Shown: positions 17,211 to 26,305, counted from the first letter of the stretch. The stretch: DNA of 64,000 nucleotides from Streptomyces sp. TLI_105 (GCF_900105415.1 NZ_FNSM01000001.1:4430501-4494500), one strand, 5' to 3'. Notes: generated from the sequence alone by a model not told the origin. A program made the numbers and translations.

Positions 17211-17951
17211 CTACAGGCCCAGTGCCTCGTCGCGGGAGGCCTCCGCCTCGCGGCGTACGAGGCGGAACCACATGAAGACGACGAAGCCCGCGAAGACGAA
17301 CCACTCCGCCGTGTAGCCGAGGTTCTGGAAGGCCTTCGCGTCCAGGCTCGTGCCCGCCGCGGCCACCGCCGGGACCGGCGTGAGCCCGGCGGGGGAGTCC
17401 GCGAGGGTGATCCAGGCGTCGTAGACGTCGTCCGAGACCACGTTCACCAGGGACGCCGCACTGATCATGCCGAGCTGCCCCTCGGGCAGCCCGCCCGCCG
17501 CCTGGACGCCCTTCGTGCCCGGGTTCTCCGAGGCCTGGAGCGCGCCCACCACCGTCACCTCGCCCGACGGCGGGGCGGGGGCCTTCGCGCCCGTGGGGAG
17601 CCAGCCCCGGACCACCGGCAGCGACCGGCCGCCGTCGGTCTTGAGCAGCGTCAGGACGTACGAGCCGGTGCGCCCGTCCAGCTCGCGGTCCGGCACGAGG
17701 AACTGCCCCCCGAACCGGCCACGTGCCTGCGCCGAGCGACCCGAGGTCTCCTTGTCCACCGGCAGCAGGGAGTCCAGCGGCTCGGCCTTCTCCGCGCTCG
17801 CGGCGGGCCGCCGCTCGGCTTCCCGATGGGAGTCGACGCGGTCCTCGAACTTGCCGAGCTGCCAGGTCCCCATGAAGACGCAGAACGGGATCGCGAGGAG
17901 GACGAAGACGTTGATCCCCCACCAGCGGGGCGTTCTCAGGAACCGGTACAC
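17211..17951 (-). CDS. SURF1-family cytochrome oxidase assembly protein
   Basis: 246 residues. YRFLRTPRWWGINVFVLLA starts the first transmembrane helix (about residues 10-30), followed by GTWQLGKFEDR, the family core GRTGSYVLTLLKTDGG, SLPVVRGWLP and a final transmembrane helix (about 213-233, EWFVFAGFVVFMWFRL). SURF1 proteins help insert haem a into the cytochrome aa3 oxidase. GTG 17951 is chosen because homologues begin YRFL and GGGGG lies just upstream; the open frame extends upstream as unrelated low-complexity sequence. The gene stands alone, 61 bp beyond the 3' end of the S9 peptidase gene on the same strand. Confidence 0.88.
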   Translation of the reverse strand: MYRFLRTPRWWGINVFVLLAIPFCVFMGTWQLGKFEDRVDSHREAERRPAASAEKAEPLDSLLPVDKETSGRSAQARGRFGGQFLVPDRELDGRTGSYVLTLLKTDGGRSLPVVRGWLPTGAKAPAPPSGEVTVVGALQASENPGTKGVQAAGGLPEGQLGMISAASLVNVVSDDVYDAWITLADSPAGLTPVPAVAAAGTSLDAKAFQNLGYTAEWFVFAGFVVFMWFRLVRREAEASRDEALGL

Positions 17952-18012
17952 GCCCCCACGGTACGCAAGCGGACACCACCTCCCGACGACCGGGTCCCCG
18001 GGCGCCGGCCGG

Positions 18013-19851
18013 TCAGGCCGAGGCCGCGGCGCCTCCCCGGACCGGCGGAGTGGTCCCCAGGTGTCTCGCCGCGAAGTCCAGGTCCAGGGCGACCTGCTTG
18101 ATCCGCTCCTCCACCACCAGGGAGCCGTGGCCCGCGTCGTACCGGTACACCTCGTGGACCGCGCCCCGGGCCGCCAGCCGGTCGACGTAGTTGTCGATCT
18201 GCCGGATCGGGCAGCGCGGGTCGTTGACACCGGCCGACACGTGCACCGGCGCCTTCACCGCGTCCACGTACGTCAGCGGCGACGAGGCGGCGTACCGCTC
18301 GGGCACCTCCTCCGGGGAACCGCCCAGGAGCGTCCGGTCCAGCGCCTTCAGGGCCTCCATCTCGTCCTCGTACGCCGTGACGTAGTCCGCGACGGGCACG
18401 GCCGCGAGACCGACCGCCCAGTCGTCCGGCTGGGTGCCCAGACCGAGCAGCGTGAGGTAGCCGCCCCAGGAACCGCCGGCCAGGACGAGCCGCGCCGGGT
18501 CCGCGAGGCCGCTCTCCACGGCCCAGGAGCGGACCGCGGCGATGTCCTCCAGCTCGATCAGACCGACCCGGTGCTTGAGCGCGTCGGTCCACTCCCGGCC
18601 GTACCCCGTGGAGCCCCGGTAGTTGACCCGCACCACCGCGTACCCGTGGTCCACCCAGGCCGCCGGGCCCGACGCGAAGGCGTCGCTGTCGTGCCAGGCG
18701 GGGCCGCCGTGCACCTCGAAGACAGTCGGGAAGGGGCCCTCGCCCCCCGCCGGGCGCTGCACGAGCGCGTGGACCCTGCCGCCGGGGCCGTCCACCCACA
18801 CGTCCTCCACGGGCACCGACGGCGGCGCCTTCGGACCGGGCGGGTCGAGGACGACGCCGCCGGCCGTGGAGCGCACCACCGGCGGCTCGGCGGCCGAGGA
18901 CCACAGGTACTCCACGGAGCCGTCGGGCCGGGCCGTCGCGCTCGACACCGAACCGGCCGGGGTCTCCACCCGGACCAGGGCGCCGGTCGCGATCTCGTAC
19001 CGCCACAGCTCGCTGCGGGCCTCGAAGCCGTGCACGATCAGCAGGCCCGAGCCGTCCGGATACCACTCCGCCGACACGTCGCCCGGCAGATCGAGCCGCA
19101 GGTCGGTCTCGGTGCCCGTCGCCACGTCCCAGAGCATCGGCTCCCAGCGGCCGCGCCGCTGATGGCCGACGAGCAGCCGGGTGTCCCCGGCCAGCGGGGC
19201 GAAACCGAGGACGGTGAGCCCCAGCTCCTCCGTGCCGCCCTTGGTGTCGTCGAGCTCGGCCACCACGCCCGCGTCCGAGGCGCGCAGCACGCGCAGCGCC
19301 GAGTGCATCGCGTCGCCGTGCTCGGTGTGCTCGATCGCGATCAACGAGCCGTCGTAGGAGAGGTCGCCGACGCCGGCCGACTCCCGGTGCCGGTAGATCT
19401 CGACCGGAGCGCCGGCCCCGGGCCGTACGAGATGGACCGTCGACCCCTCCTCGTCCGTGGACCGGCCCACCACGATCGTGCCCTCCCGGCCGATGGCGAG
19501 CCCGGCGGGGTAGGACGGGTCGAGGCCGGGCACGGCCGGCTCGTCCTCGCCGCCCGCGAACGGCTGGCGCATCCACACCCCGAACTCGTCCCCGTCGGTG
19601 TCCGCGAACCACCAGACCGAGGCGCCGTCCGGCGACAGCGCCCCGTCCGTCGTCCCGTTCGGCCGGTCCGTGACCTGCCGCTGCTCACCGCTCGCCCGGT
19701 CCCAGGCGTACAGCTCGTACGTCCCCGTCGCGTTGGACACGAAGAGTGAGCGGTCCGGGGCCTCCTCGGCCCATTCGGGCAGGGAGACGCGGGGTGCCCG
19801 GAAGCGCTGCTCCCAGACGGGGGTGTCGAAGTCCTTGCTCTCGGTAGTCAT
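18013..19851 (-). CDS. prolyl-oligopeptidase family (S9) serine peptidase
   Basis: 612 residues. The N-terminal part (about 1-340) is a beta-propeller (many DG/W repeats such as LSPDGASVWWF). The C-terminal alpha/beta-hydrolase has the nucleophile Ser461 in AGGSWGGYLTL, an aspartate in GVNDPRCP and histidine in DAGHGSLV. Family enzymes cut short peptides or remove acyl groups from N-termini; no signal peptide is seen, so it acts inside the cell. ATG 19851 is chosen; ATGs at 19860 and 19863 are closer to a GGAG motif and remain possible. It is divergent from the methyltransferase gene. Confidence 0.88.
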   Translation of the reverse strand: MTTESKDFDTPVWEQRFRAPRVSLPEWAEEAPDRSLFVSNATGTYELYAWDRASGEQRQVTDRPNGTTDGALSPDGASVWWFADTDGDEFGVWMRQPFAGGEDEPAVPGLDPSYPAGLAIGREGTIVVGRSTDEEGSTVHLVRPGAGAPVEIYRHRESAGVGDLSYDGSLIAIEHTEHGDAMHSALRVLRASDAGVVAELDDTKGGTEELGLTVLGFAPLAGDTRLLVGHQRRGRWEPMLWDVATGTETDLRLDLPGDVSAEWYPDGSGLLIVHGFEARSELWRYEIATGALVRVETPAGSVSSATARPDGSVEYLWSSAAEPPVVRSTAGGVVLDPPGPKAPPSVPVEDVWVDGPGGRVHALVQRPAGGEGPFPTVFEVHGGPAWHDSDAFASGPAAWVDHGYAVVRVNYRGSTGYGREWTDALKHRVGLIELEDIAAVRSWAVESGLADPARLVLAGGSWGGYLTLLGLGTQPDDWAVGLAAVPVADYVTAYEDEMEALKALDRTLLGGSPEEVPERYAASSPLTYVDAVKAPVHVSAGVNDPRCPIRQIDNYVDRLAARGAVHEVYRYDAGHGSLVVEERIKQVALDLDFAARHLGTTPPVRGGAAASA

Positions 19852-19903
19852 GGCACCCATCATGCTCCGAGCCGCGGACAATCGGGTCGCGTCGCCCGCA
19901 GCC

Positions 19904-19915
19904 TGTGGATAACCT
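19904..19915 (+). promoter_or_regulatory. DnaA-box-like motif overlapping a leaderless promoter
   Basis: TGTGGATAA (19904-19912) is the exact complement of the DnaA box TTATCCACA. It overlaps TAACCT (19910-19915), a -10-like hexamer seven bases before the ATG of the methyltransferase gene. Confidence 0.4.
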
Positions 19916-19922
19916 CGCCGAC

Positions 19923-20753
19923 ATGTACTCTCCGACGCCCGACGACTGGCACGAGGCCAACCGCGCGAAGTGGGACGAGCGCGTCCCGATCCACGCCGCC
20001 AGCGAGTTCTACGACCTCGACGCCTTCCGCGCGGGCAAGGACGCCCTGCGGGACTTCGAGCTCGCGGAGGTCGGAGACGTCACCGGGCGCTCCCTGCTCC
20101 ACCTCCAGTGCCACATCGGCCTGGACACCCTCTCCTGGGCCCGGCACGGCGCCTCGCACGTCGTCGGCCTGGACTTCTCCGAGCCGGCCGTCGAGACCGC
20201 CCGCTCGCTCGCCGCCGACCTGGGCCTCTCGCAGGAGCGGGCCGCCTTCGTCGCCGCCGACGTGTACGACGCCGCCGAGGCCGTCCCGGACCGGTCGTAC
20301 GACATCGTCTACACCGGCACCGGGGCGCTGAACTGGCTGCCCGACCTCGACCGCTGGGCGGAGACCGCCGCCGCCCTCGTCGCCCCGGGCGGCTTCCTCT
20401 ACGTGGCCGAGTTCCATCCGCTGACCGACTCGCTCGACGACGAGACCGGCAGCCGGGTCGAGCACGACTACTTCGTCCGCGATCCGTGGGTGGACACCAC
20501 CCCGGGGACGTACGCCGACCTCGACGCCGTCACCGTCCACAACCGCAGCGTGGAGTGGGTGCACCCGGTCGGCGAGGTCGTCACCGCCCTCGCGAAGGCC
20601 GGTCTGCGCATCGAGTTCCTGCACGAGCACGACGCCTCGCTCTTCCCCCGCTACGGCGCCCTCCAGCGGCACGAGGACGGCTACTACCGCTTCCCCGCGG
20701 ACCGCCCCCGCATCCCCCTGATGTACTCGGTCAAGGCGTCCCGCCCGGCCTGA
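19923..20753 (+). CDS. class I SAM-dependent methyltransferase
   Basis: 276 residues. Motif I is LLHLQCHIGLDTLSWARHG (residues 58-76), motif II includes VVGLDFSEPAVETAR, and the motif around IVYTGTGALNWLPDLDRWAE is typical of a Streptomyces group of small-molecule methyltransferases. The substrate is unknown. ATG 19923 is preferred over GTG 19905, because TAACCT seven bases before the ATG would give a leaderless mRNA and the GTG lies inside that promoter. The 3' end (CCTGATCAGG palindrome around the stop) faces the Lrp regulator. Confidence 0.85.
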   Translation: MYSPTPDDWHEANRAKWDERVPIHAASEFYDLDAFRAGKDALRDFELAEVGDVTGRSLLHLQCHIGLDTLSWARHGASHVVGLDFSEPAVETARSLAADLGLSQERAAFVAADVYDAAEAVPDRSYDIVYTGTGALNWLPDLDRWAETAAALVAPGGFLYVAEFHPLTDSLDDETGSRVEHDYFVRDPWVDTTPGTYADLDAVTVHNRSVEWVHPVGEVVTALAKAGLRIEFLHEHDASLFPRYGALQRHEDGYYRFPADRPRIPLMYSVKASRPA

Positions 20754-20828
20754 TCAGGACGGCCGGGGAGGGCGGCGTCACGAACACGGCGGTCCACGCG
20801 CCCATCGGAAAACGCGCCGGGCGCCCCA

Positions 20829-21863
20829 TCAGGAGCCGGTCGCCGGCCGCACGTGGTGGGTGCGCCGGCCGTCCGGCCCGAGGACCTGCGCGCCGATCTT
20901 GTGGGTGTGCAGGGACACCGCGGTGCCCGTGATCCGCAGCGCCGGCGCGGCCCGCACCAGCGCCGCCGTCACGTCGTGGAGCTCCTCGACCGTACGGAGC
21001 CACATGGCGAGGGCCAGGTTGTGCGGACCGGTGACCGAGGTGATCACGCGGGTCTGGCGGAGCCGGGTCAGCGAGGCCACCGACTCGGCCACCTCCAGGG
21101 GCGGTACGTCCGCCGTGACCAGCGCCCACACCGGCCGGCCGGAGAAGCGCGGGGCCGGCAGGCAGTGGTGGTGGACGGCACCGGCCGCGCCGAGGGCGTC
21201 CAGCCTGCGGCGTACGGTCGACTCGCTGGTGCCGCACTGCCGGGCCAGTTCGGCGGCGCTGCGCCGGGCGTCCCCCGCCAGCTCCGCGACGATCCGCTGG
21301 TCGAGCTCCGTGACGAGCGGGTACGCGCGCGTGGAGGACCGGGCCCGCCGGTCACCTCCGGTGAGTTCGGTGAGGTGCTGCGTCTGCGCCGGGGTGAGCT
21401 GCTCGATCCGCGAGCGGTACGGGCGGTTGTGCAGCTGGGTGACGACCTGGGTGCGGGCCCTGAGCACCCCGGGGAGCCGTCGCACCCGGCCGGCGAGGTA
21501 ACCGTCGAGGGCATGGAGGTCCGGGCAGTTGACGAGCAGCACCAGATCGGCCTCGCCGGTCACCTGGTGGACGCCGAGGGTGCACGGATCGCCCGCGACC
21601 TCGATCGCGGTGGCCTCGGCGGCTCCGGCGACGCACTCCAGCTCCACCCACGCGTACAGGGTGGCCTCCGTGCCGCGCCGGGCCGCGAGCAGCGAACTCC
21701 AGGCGTAGCCTCCTGCGGTGAGGGTCTCCCAGCGCCGGGCGAGCGTGTCCGGGCTCACCGCGAGCACGCCGGAGAGCTGCGTCCAGCTGGCCCGCGGTGC
21801 GAGCTGCAGTGCGTGGATCAGTGCCAGATCCACCTCTCCCAGGACGGATTCCCTGGTATGCAT
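20829..21863 (-). CDS. Lrp/AsnC regulator with two tandem units
   Basis: 344 residues, twice the usual length of about 150. Each half has an AsnC-type helix-turn-helix followed by a RAM/effector domain: HTH-1 at about 8-50 (LGEVDLALIHALQ, SGVLAVSPDTLARRW) and HTH-2 at about 185-230 (LDQRIVAELAGDARRSAAELARQ, TSESTVRRRLDAL). Such double proteins are common in streptomycetes and presumably act like a built-in dimer sensing amino acids or related metabolites. ATG 21863 has GGAGGCAC directly upstream; the frame remains open upstream without support. A TPR protein is divergently encoded. Confidence 0.88.
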   Translation of the reverse strand: MHTRESVLGEVDLALIHALQLAPRASWTQLSGVLAVSPDTLARRWETLTAGGYAWSSLLAARRGTEATLYAWVELECVAGAAEATAIEVAGDPCTLGVHQVTGEADLVLLVNCPDLHALDGYLAGRVRRLPGVLRARTQVVTQLHNRPYRSRIEQLTPAQTQHLTELTGGDRRARSSTRAYPLVTELDQRIVAELAGDARRSAAELARQCGTSESTVRRRLDALGAAGAVHHHCLPAPRFSGRPVWALVTADVPPLEVAESVASLTRLRQTRVITSVTGPHNLALAMWLRTVEELHDVTAALVRAAPALRITGTAVSLHTHKIGAQVLGPDGRRTHHVRPATGS

Positions 21864-22005
21864 GTGCCTCCTTGGTCGATCCCGGGGAAACCCTGGGTGC
21901 GGGCACGGGAAGGCCCCAGGATGTGGACCAGGGCAAATGCATTCAAGCCGCGGCGTCGGCCGTTTTCCATCGAATCCGTCCTGAATCACAGGAGAGGGCG
22001 GAGAA

Positions 22006-23418
22006 GTGACACGGGGGCTGGAGTACATGTGGGCTGGAGAACCACCGGAGACCGAACGCCTGTGGGGCGAACACATCGGCCTTGACCAGATCGCCGCGGC
22101 CGAGCGCGGCTACGAGAGCTGCGGCCCGGCCGAACAGCTCCTGTGGGAGCGGCTGTCCGTCTTCGAGGGGGCCTTCGGCCGGGAGGCCGTCCGCGAGGTC
22201 TGCGCCTCCGGGACGCTGCCCGCCGACGCGATCCAGACGGTCCTGGACCGGCTCGCGCCCCTCGCCCTCCTCCCCGTCGACGACCTCTTCGACGGCGAGG
22301 ACGGCCTGCCCCGCTACTGGATGCCGCACCCGATGCGGGCCGTCGGCGCCCGCAGGCTCACCGCGCGCGGCGACCGCTGGGCCGTCCTCCTGCACCACCG
22401 CAGATGGTGCGTGAAGGTGGCCCGGCGGGCCTCCGACTGGTGGCAGCGGGGCCGGCAGCTGGACGCCCGGGACCTCGCGCTGCGCGAACTCCCGGACCTG
22501 GCGGCCGCCATGGACCCCACGACCGCGCCGCTGTCGCCGAGCGCCGAGGCCGAGACGTCCGTCGAGATCGCGGTCTCCCTCTGGTTCCTGTGGGTGGCCT
22601 GCGGGCGGACCGCCGAGGGCCGCGCCCGGCTGCGGCACGCCCTCAGCCTGCACGCCGGACCGCCGTCCGCCCGCGCCCTGTGGCTGGCGGCCTTCCTGGA
22701 GCTGGAGTCGGGCCGCCCCGAGGACGCCGACCCGCTCCTCGCGCAGGCCTGGGCGGCGGCCGTACGGGACGGCGACGAGCGCTGCCTGTCGCTCCTGGCC
22801 CATCTGCGCGGAGCGACCGCCCTCTACCAGGGGCGTACGCGCGCGGCGGCGGCCGAGTTCCGGGAGGCCCTCGCGCTGATGGAGGAGCACCCGGAGTTCG
22901 GGCCGAGCCGGCGGGCGTGCTGGGTCGGGCTCGCGCTCTCCCTGTGCCGCTCCGACCCGGAGGGCGCGCAGGAGGCGCTGGACCAGGGGGACCTGGACCG
23001 GGAGAGCCGGCGCGCCTGGGTGGGCCGTGACGTATTCGCCGAGGCCTGGGCGTACCACGTGCGGGCCGAACTCGGCGCCTGGGACGGGGACCGGGCACGC
23101 GCCGCGGAGTACGCCCGGCGGGCCCTGCGCGAGCACCTGCGGCTCGGCTCCGCGGTGGGCGCGGCCTGCGCGGCGGAACTCCTCGCCCAGATGCGGGCGA
23201 TGGACGGCCGGCGCGACGCGGCGGCCCATCTCCTGGGCGCTGTCGACCTGTTGCGGACCTCGGTCTTCGACTCCTCGTACCGGCCGGCGGAGTACTGCGC
23301 GGTCACGCGCGCGCGTGGGGAGGAGGCGCTCGGGGCGCCGGTCGGCGACCCGGACCTGCGGGAGGCCTACGAAGAGGGCGCGAGGCGCGGCCTGTTCACG
23401 CTGTCGGGCGAGCTCTAG
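22006..23418 (+). CDS. winged-helix/TPR protein resembling the C-terminal part of a STAND regulator
   Basis: 470 residues. Residues 35-105 (LLWERLSVFEGAFGREAVREVC, LAPLALLPVD) match the winged-helix module that follows the ATPase in AfsR/LuxR-type STAND regulators. Residues about 170-465 are TPR-like helical repeats (ARALWLAAFLELESGRPEDADPLL, GRTRAAAAEFREALALME). Neither the P-loop ATPase nor a LuxR DNA-binding domain is present before or after, and the GGAGAGGGCGGAGAA region supports GTG 22006, so it looks like a free-standing derivative rather than a broken gene. It is divergent from the double Lrp regulator (142 bp gap), suggesting joint control. Confidence 0.7.
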   Translation: MTRGLEYMWAGEPPETERLWGEHIGLDQIAAAERGYESCGPAEQLLWERLSVFEGAFGREAVREVCASGTLPADAIQTVLDRLAPLALLPVDDLFDGEDGLPRYWMPHPMRAVGARRLTARGDRWAVLLHHRRWCVKVARRASDWWQRGRQLDARDLALRELPDLAAAMDPTTAPLSPSAEAETSVEIAVSLWFLWVACGRTAEGRARLRHALSLHAGPPSARALWLAAFLELESGRPEDADPLLAQAWAAAVRDGDERCLSLLAHLRGATALYQGRTRAAAAEFREALALMEEHPEFGPSRRACWVGLALSLCRSDPEGAQEALDQGDLDRESRRAWVGRDVFAEAWAYHVRAELGAWDGDRARAAEYARRALREHLRLGSAVGAACAAELLAQMRAMDGRRDAAAHLLGAVDLLRTSVFDSSYRPAEYCAVTRARGEEALGAPVGDPDLREAYEEGARRGLFTLSGEL

Positions 23419-23511
23419 GGGCGCCCAGGAGGCCCCGATCGGCGCCCCGGGAACCGGCCGCTCTTCGAAGCGCCGCGCCCGCCCGACCACCTGTGCGCTC
23501 AGCGTGATCGA

Positions 23512-23536
23512 TCGGATGCGTACCGCAAACATCCGA
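23512..23536 (+). promoter_or_regulatory. inverted repeat before a small gene
   Basis: TCGGATG (23512-23518) and CATCCGA (23530-23536) flank an 11-base centre. TACCCT, a -10-like hexamer, follows at 23542-23547, and the ATG of the next gene is at 23606. The site could be an operator. Confidence 0.4.
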
Positions 23537-23605
23537 CCGCCTACCCTGGAGGTACGAGCCCCGCTCCGGCGGCGCGCATCCAACCCGGCGGCACGGAGGT
23601 GGCCC

Positions 23606-23887
23606 ATGAGGGCACGCCACCACTTCCACATCGACCACCTCGGGCACTCGGTCTCCGTGACCGTCCAGACCGGGCACGCCCCGGTCGTCGAGGTCCTCGT
23701 CGACGGCAAGGAGACCGGCCACGCCACGGGTCAGGACGACCGCCCGGTCACCGTCACGATCGAGCTGCCGACCGACCCGCCGACGCCGGTGACCGTGCGC
23801 GCGACCCCGGGGCCCGGCGTACCGCGCTGCCTGCTGCTCGGGACGGCGGACGAGGAGCCGCACGTGATGGCACCGAGGCCGTACTGA
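23606..23887 (+). CDS. small conserved hypothetical protein
   Basis: 93 residues, no signal peptide or membrane helix. The N-terminus RARHHFHIDHLGHSVSVTV leads into a beta-rich stretch (VVEVLVDGKETG, VTVTIELP) that looks like one small beta-sandwich. I do not recognise the family. GGAGG six bases upstream of the ATG and high third-position GC support it as a real gene. It stands alone between the TPR protein and the convergent kinase; the region after its stop is a 45-bp tandem repeat. Confidence 0.65.
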   Translation: MRARHHFHIDHLGHSVSVTVQTGHAPVVEVLVDGKETGHATGQDDRPVTVTIELPTDPPTPVTVRATPGPGVPRCLLLGTADEEPHVMAPRPY

Positions 23888-23922
23888 ACCGGTCGGGGGC
23901 CTCACCAGGGAAAGCCGGGGCC

Positions 23923-24057
23923 CCGTACCGAGCCGTTCAGGAAGCCGCCAGGACAGCGGGGCCGTCCCCGTACCGAGCCGTTCCAGGACGCCGCCAGGAC
24001 AGTGGGGCCGCCCCGTACCGAACCGGTCCAGGACGCCGTCAGGACAGCCAGGCCATC
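23923..24057. repeat. three 45-bp tandem repeats derived from the kinase 3' end
   Basis: Units beginning CCGTACCG start at 23923, 23968 and 24013. The third contains the true stop of the reverse-strand kinase gene (TCA at 24039-24041, within GTCAGGACAG). In the two outer copies the same place reads GCCAGGACAG, turning the stop into a Trp codon. The period is a multiple of three. Confidence 0.8.
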
Positions 24058-25196
24058 CCGATGATCAGGAAGACCACGAAGGCGATGGCGCCGGCCACCG
24101 CGGCCGTCTTGCGCGGGCGGCGCCGGGAGAGCTCCGCGAGCCCGCCGCCGCTGCTCGCCGGGGCCTGGCGGCGCCGGGCGGCGGGCGCGGGCCGGGTCAC
24201 CGGCGGCCGGTTCATCGGCGGCGGGGTCGGCGCGGGCGTGTGCACCGGCGCGGGCATGGGCATGGGGGCGGCCCCGGCCGGCTGGTGGGAGCCGTGGGGC
24301 GCACGGGTCAGGACGGGCCCGGGCCCGGCGGGCTGATGGGGCGCGTGCGGCCGGCCCGCGGCGGGGGCGGCCCCGGGGTATCCGGACCCGCGCCAGGCGC
24401 CGGAGGAGAACCAGTCCGCGATCGCCTGCGCCGAGGGCCGCTGCTCCGGCTGCTTGGCGAGCAGGCTGAGCAGGTACGTCTCGAAGTCGGGCGGCAGCGC
24501 GGCCCCGAGGCGGCTGGGCGGCACCGGGGCGGTGTCGATGTGCTGGTACAGCAGAGCGGTCGCGGTGTCCGCGCGGAACGGGGGTCTTCCGGTGATCAGT
24601 TGGTACAGCACGCAGCCCAGCGAGTACACGTCGGAGGCGGACGACGCGGGCTGCCCGAGGGCCCGCTCGGGCGCGAGGTACAGCCCCGTGCCCACGATCT
24701 GACCGGTCGTCGTGAGGGCGGCCGAGGGGTCGTCCACGAACCGCGCGATGCCGAAGTCGGCCAGCTTGACCGTGCCCTCGGCGTCGACGAGCAGGTTCCC
24801 CGGCTTGATGTCCCGGTGCACCACGCCCTGCCGGTGCGCGGCCGCGAGCCCGGCGGCGGCGTGCGCGGCGACGACCGCGACGCGCTCGGCGGGCAGGACC
24901 AGCGGATCGGACGGGCTCCCGGCGAGGCTGTCGCCCTCCACCAACTCCATGACCAGGAACAGCTTTCCGTCCCAGGTGCCGAAGTCGAAGACGCCCACCA
25001 CGTGCGGGTGGCTCAGCCGCGCGGCGGTCTGCGCCTCGAGGCGGAAGCGGTCGCCGGCGGAGGGGTCGGTCGCCTGCGCCAGCATCAGCTTCACGGCCAC
25101 GGGCCGGCCCAGGACCTCGTCGGTGGCCTGCCACACCTCGCCCATGCCGCCCCGGCCGATACACACATGAAGCCGATATCGGTCCGCGACCAGCAC
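24039..25196 (-). CDS. tail-anchored Ser/Thr protein kinase (PknB type)
   Basis: 385 residues. The kinase domain covers about 1-265: IGRGGMGEVW glycine loop, VAVKLML lysine, VVHRDIKPGN catalytic loop, LADFGIAR and the APE-like YLAPERAL. A Pro/Ala linker follows, and one transmembrane helix at the very end (about 364-384, IAFVVFLIIGMAW) leaves only two residues beyond it, so there is no extracellular sensor: a tail-anchored kinase. GTG 25196 is chosen from the conserved QVLVADRYRL start; AAAGGG lies about ten bases upstream. The last codons belong to a 45-bp tandem repeat. It is divergent from the glycosyltransferase gene. Confidence 0.88.
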   Translation of the reverse strand: MLVADRYRLHVCIGRGGMGEVWQATDEVLGRPVAVKLMLAQATDPSAGDRFRLEAQTAARLSHPHVVGVFDFGTWDGKLFLVMELVEGDSLAGSPSDPLVLPAERVAVVAAHAAAGLAAAHRQGVVHRDIKPGNLLVDAEGTVKLADFGIARFVDDPSAALTTTGQIVGTGLYLAPERALGQPASSASDVYSLGCVLYQLITGRPPFRADTATALLYQHIDTAPVPPSRLGAALPPDFETYLLSLLAKQPEQRPSAQAIADWFSSGAWRGSGYPGAAPAAGRPHAPHQPAGPGPVLTRAPHGSHQPAGAAPMPMPAPVHTPAPTPPPMNRPPVTRPAPAARRRQAPASSGGGLAELSRRRPRKTAAVAGAIAFVVFLIIGMAWLS

Positions 25197-25405
25197 CTGG
25201 AGACCACCCTTTCGACGATCGATCAACCTGACGGAAGGGAACCAGCGTAGAGCCGCCCGACCCCGGCTCTCGCCGCGCTCCCCCCTCCGCGCCTCCGTGC
25301 GGTGCACGACACCCGTGGTCCGGGTGAACGGAAGGTGTCACCGGACGGTTAGCATCGCGGCCCGGAGCAGGTTCTGGTGCACAGGTTCATGGGACGGAGT
25401 GGGTC

Positions 25406-26284
25406 GTGGCGCGACCTCGTGTGGGTGTGGCGGTACTGACGATGGGCACGCGCCCCGCCGAGCTGCGGGCGCTGCTCGACGCCGTGGCGGGCCAGGACGA
25501 GCCCGCGTCCCGGATCGTCGTCGTCGGCAACGGCACGGGGTCGCTCCCGGCCCTGCCCGAGGGCGTCACCGGGGTCGAACTCCCCGAGAACCGGGGCGTC
25601 TCCGGCGGGCGGAACGTCGCGATCGAGACGCTGCGTTCCTTCGGCGACGTCGACATCGTGGTGGACCTCGACGACGACGGCCTGCTCGTCGACAAGGACG
25701 TCTTCCGCCGCCTCGCCGACCTGTACGAGGCGGACCCGCACCTCGGCATCGTCTCGTTCCGCATCGCCGACGAGACCGGCGAGACCCAGCGCCGGCACGT
25801 CCCGCGCCTCGGGGCGAAGGACCCGCTGCGCGGCGGCGAGGTGACCACCTTCCTCGGCGGCGGCCACGGCCTGTCGATGCCGATGCTCGACCGGATCGGC
25901 GGCTGGCCGGAGGACTTCTTCTTCACCCACGAGGAGACCGACCTCGCCTGGCGGGCCCTGGACGCGGGCTGGAAGGTCCTGTACGCGCCGGAACTGCTGC
26001 TCCAGCACCCCAGGACCAGTCCGGCCCGGCACGCCGTCTACTACCGGATGACGGCCCGCAACCGCGTCTGGCTGGCCAAGCGCAACCTGCCGGCCCCGCT
26101 CGTCCCCGTCTACCTCGGCGTGTGGACCCTCCTGACCCTGGCCCGCACCCGCTCGCTGCCGGGTCTGAAGGCCTGGTTCGGCGGCTTCGCGGAGGGCGTC
26201 CGCCGCTCCGGCGGGCCCCGCACCCCGATGCGCTGGACCACGGTCCTCCACATGACCCGCCTGGGCCGCCCGCCGGTGATCTAG
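25406..26284 (+). CDS. family 2 glycosyltransferase
   Basis: 292 residues. GT-A fold with VGVAVLTMG at the N-terminus, ENRGVSGGRNVAIE (nucleotide-sugar loop), a DLDDDG metal-binding motif near residue 95, GGGHGLSMPMLDRIGGWPEDFFFTHEETDLAWRA (in pieces) as the acceptor region with the ED/EET catalytic acid. The C-terminal part has weakly hydrophobic helices (VYLGVWTLLTLA). It probably transfers a sugar to a lipid or cell-wall polymer on the cytoplasmic face; the substrate is unknown. GTG 25406 is the first start after a weak CGGAG. Confidence 0.87.
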   Translation: MARPRVGVAVLTMGTRPAELRALLDAVAGQDEPASRIVVVGNGTGSLPALPEGVTGVELPENRGVSGGRNVAIETLRSFGDVDIVVDLDDDGLLVDKDVFRRLADLYEADPHLGIVSFRIADETGETQRRHVPRLGAKDPLRGGEVTTFLGGGHGLSMPMLDRIGGWPEDFFFTHEETDLAWRALDAGWKVLYAPELLLQHPRTSPARHAVYYRMTARNRVWLAKRNLPAPLVPVYLGVWTLLTLARTRSLPGLKAWFGGFAEGVRRSGGPRTPMRWTTVLHMTRLGRPPVI

Positions 26285-26305
26285 GTCCTGATCCGGAAGA
26301 CGGTC

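Noticed and set aside
17952..18230. N-terminal extension of the SURF1 protein to 18230
   Set aside because: The extra 93 residues are low-complexity and overlap the 3' end of the S9 peptidase gene; conserved sequence begins at the GTG at 17951.
23902..25341. A 479-codon reverse frame ending in repeated SVRG motifs
   Set aside because: It is a shadow of the kinase gene that runs into the 45-bp DNA repeat; the repeated peptides only mirror the tandem DNA.
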